Source of the DNA: Todiramphus chloris collaris | Taxonomy: Eukaryota; Chordata; Aves; Coraciiformes; Alcedinidae | Direction of reading: 5' to 3' | DNA length: 64,000 nucleotides | Assembly (NCBI GenBank): GCA_025345505.1 | Contig: JANVCC010010406.1 | Span: 13,427,242 to 13,491,241, forward strand | Part shown: positions 61,361-64,000 of the stretch, piece after piece | Layout of the letters: each line of letters begins with the position of its first letter | Numbering within the stretch: the first letter of the stretch is position 1 | Made by a program: the position numbers and the translations under genes | Notes under the pieces: model-generated | Told to the model about the DNA's origin: nothing | Database searches by the model: none | What the model saw: only the letters and a program-made list of their open reading frames with translations

Positions 61361-63149
61361 CTGGAGCAGAGCAGAGTGTGATATTCAGAAGTTACCTATA
61401 AATGAATGACACATTCTGATTTATTCTTTAATATGAAATGCAATCTTGATGTTGTGACAGATACATAATAAAAAAAAAAAATTTGTATTTAATTTAAATA
61501 TATTTGTGTTTGCAGGTTCTGTACTTTAACAGTATAGAGGAATAGGGATCAATCATTACAGGCATTGTTGTTCTTTGGCAAGTGGAAACAGACTAGCATC
61601 CAAATGTCTAATTTTGTCATCTGTTACGTATTTCTAGTAGTTTTCTTTGAAACATTTATTCTGTAGACAACTTAGGAAGGGAGAAAACCTATCCGTGTTT
61701 TAAATGTTCATAAACAATGAGAAAAGTAACCTTCAAGTGAGAAAAGTTTGATTAAACATCACTGTAAGAATGGAATTATGTTCTTGTTTCTATTTGAAAA
61801 GTAGCAGAGACACATTTCCATTAATATGCTCTAACAATTCCCAGTGAAAGTTATGTACTGTATTTTTCAGAAAAGTCTCAAATTTTTTCTCTGTATTTTA
61901 AAAAAATGTTGTTTTCAGATAAATTTGAAGAGTAGATTCTCTAAGGGAGGATGCTTAGGCTTTCATTTGTTTTGCTTTTCTCTCCTTGTGGCATGAATAA
62001 TTTTCATGTTGCCATACAATAATTTCCTCCCTGTTAAGAGTTATGTCACTTATTCACATAATATATTATTATGCAGCATGATGAGTAGTTAATGAAACAA
62101 TTAATTTCAGCTGGGTTGGGTGGCTGTCAAAATGAAATTACATGGATTCATCTATATCTGACATAATACCTTCAGCTAATTGATGCAAAACAACACAAGT
62201 GAATAAAACTATGAGAAATTTGCCAAGTTATAGATAGCTGTGAACACATATAAGGGAAAGCAGTTTACTACTTACAGAGAAATTAGTGCCAATAGAAGTA
62301 TGTTGATTAATACTCTAAAAATTGCTTCACAATAGGAAGCAGTGACAAGTAAGATGAAAAGCAAGTGAATTTTATCAAAGAATGTCCATAGTAAGTAGTG
62401 CTGTAAACCCCAGGTACTGAAAGACAAGGCATAAACGAGATTACAAAAAGTAATGCTATAGTCTCAGAAGCTGTCTATGGGACATAATGACTGCAAAGAA
62501 TTTCCAGCTAAGGGCTGGCTGGAGGTAATAGCTTTACTCAGCATAGGATCTTGACAAGTTGTGGGGCAGAAGTTCGTTCAAGCTGCCATCAGCTTAGGTT
62601 TGGATTGACCCAGCAGCCAGAGTTTGACATTTAATCATAGTCTGGAGGCAAGACTGGTGAAAGACCTAAGTGATCAATAGATTCCAGTAGAAATCCATGA
62701 GAATGTCCTCAATTTCTGAAAATCTGGTCTCAGCTCATCTGACACTACGTCTGCATCTAGCTTCCATCCTATCTAGGGACTTGAAAGGAAAAGATTTTTT
62801 GTTTTATTCTCTCTCATCTTTGCACATTAGATTGGGTAATGCCTGTAAATCACTTTTTAAATCTTAACATTCCCCACCACCCAACTCTCCCTCAAAGTAC
62901 AATATAAAATAAGCAACTTCAACCAACACCATGTCACTAGAACCTCCCTGGCCAAAATCAGATCTTTACAATCTCAAATTCCCTTTAGCTTTCAAATAAC
63001 AGATACCAAACTCAGCTTATACTCAAACTAAAGCATTTAAAAATTAATAGCATAAAAGTAGTAACAACTATTTTATAAACTAGGACACAGTCAGCCACAG
63101 CTTTAAATTTTCTATAAACCAACATCATCACCAACTACTGTGTAAGAAA
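61361..63149. other. AT-rich non-coding DNA before right-edge CR1
   Basis: No repeat or gene recognised. A 39-base exon-like unit at 62276-62314 on the minus strand (acceptor TTTTTAG, donor GTAAGT) is too short to call. Confidence 0.35.
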
Positions 63150-64000
63150 AGGACTAGGGAAGGTATGGGCCCCCTCAGAAAGGAAACAGGAGAACTGGTG
63201 GCAAGTGATGCTGAGAAGGCTGAGGTCCTCAATGACTTCTTTTCCTTAGTCTTCACTGGCAAGGGCTCCAGCCACACCCCAGAGTCACAGAAGATGGTGG
63301 AGGGGCTCGATGAAAGAACTGCCCATTGCAAGTGAAGATCAGGTTTGTGACTATCTGAAGAACCTGAAAGTGCACACGTCCATGGGACCCGATGGAATAC
63401 ACCCACAGGTGCTGGGAGAACTGGCGGATAAAGTTGCTAAACTGCTATCTGTTATATTCCAAAAGTCATGGCAGTCCGGTGAAGTCCCCACTGACTGGAA
63501 AAGGGGAAATATAACCCCCATATTCAAAAAGGGGAAGGTGGATGAACCCGGGAACTATAGGCCACTCAGTCTCACTTCTGTGCCTGGTAAGATCATGGAG
63601 CAGATCCTCCTGGAGGCACTACTGAGGCAGATGAGTAACGATGAAGTGATTGGCTGTAACCAACATGGCTTCACCAAGGGCAAATCATGCCTGACTAACC
63701 TGGTGGCCTTCTATGAGAAGGTCACAACATCAACAGATGGGGGAAGAGCAACCGACGTCATTTACCTGGACCTGAGCAAAGCCTTTGACACTGTCCCGCA
63801 TGACATTCTGGTCTCCAAGATGGTGAAATATGGATTTGACGGGTGGACAATTCAGTGGATAAAGAACTGGCTTGACGGCCACTCCCAAAGAGTGGTTGTC
63901 AATGGGTCGGTATCCACGTGGAGACCAGTGACAAGTGGAGTCCCTCAAGGATCAGTACTGGGACCAGTCTTGCTTAACACCTTTGTCAGCGGCATGACAG
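63150..64000 (+). mobile_element. CR1 LINE running off the window, RT frame open
   Basis: Begins with the region just before the reverse transcriptase (CCTCAATGACTTCTTTTCCT) and continues through it to the window edge. From the ATG at 63310 the frame is uninterrupted for 230 codons. It carries [63 protein letters not shown] (motif A) and [13 protein letters not shown] (motif B). Upstream of 63310 the frame is shifted relative to the family, so the copy is not fully intact. It is a close relative of the CR1 at 25330-26463. The catalytic YADD-type block and 3' tail would lie beyond the window. Confidence 0.9.

Noticed and set aside
1..64000. tRNA, rRNA, CRISPR array or operon-like gene cluster
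   Set aside because: No cloverleaf with A and B boxes, no regularly spaced repeat-spacer pattern and no dense coding arrangement were seen on either strand.

Overview
The window is vertebrate nuclear DNA, almost certainly from a bird. The main evidence is a dozen fragments of CR1 LINEs, several ending in the typical short 3' tail of repeated ATTCTATG-like units. There is also an LTR-like element of avian type and a RING-finger pseudogene resembling the multicopy avian TOPORS-like family. The background is AT-rich, with long stretches that look intronic or intergenic. I cannot name the species or chromosome. No complete gene, tRNA, rRNA, CRISPR array or bacterial-type operon is visible.

Two incomplete multi-exon genes can be proposed from splice sites and reading-frame continuity alone. 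On the plus strand, exon candidates at 689-921, 5740-5783, 9125-9192, 12366-12415, 15635-15828 and 15930-15968 may be the 3' part of a gene ending near 16 kb. The chain has one unresolved phase break between 12.4 and 15.6 kb. On the minus strand, six exons (48226-48350, 46187-46268, 45437-45618, 42322-42432, 36536-36718, 35197-35333) join in one frame to a stop. Every junction is GT/AG and the 272 residues contain no internal stop. An exon at 54140-54216 fits upstream in phase. I recognise neither protein. If both are real, the genes converge and their ends lie about 19 kb apart.

The 2.0-5.6 kb interval holds three CR1 fragments around a GC-rich TOPORS-like RING pseudogene. The 22.3-27.6 kb interval is the most structured part. 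There a minus-strand CR1 is split by an LTR-like element flanked by a 5-bp target duplication (GTTGC), and that element is itself split by a younger plus-strand CR1. A near-identical relative of the young CR1 runs off the right edge of the window (63.15-64 kb) with its reverse transcriptase frame still open.

The rest is AT-rich non-coding DNA with microsatellites, two of them interrupted by 10-base assembly gaps (7012-7021 and 39691-39700). It also contains some compact inverted repeats, notably three consecutive hairpins at 52154-52254 and a near-perfect 29-bp palindrome at 18088-18116. I found no convincing undescribed biological system. The items most worth checking are the unnamed minus-strand gene, the three-layer transposon nest and the hairpin cluster.
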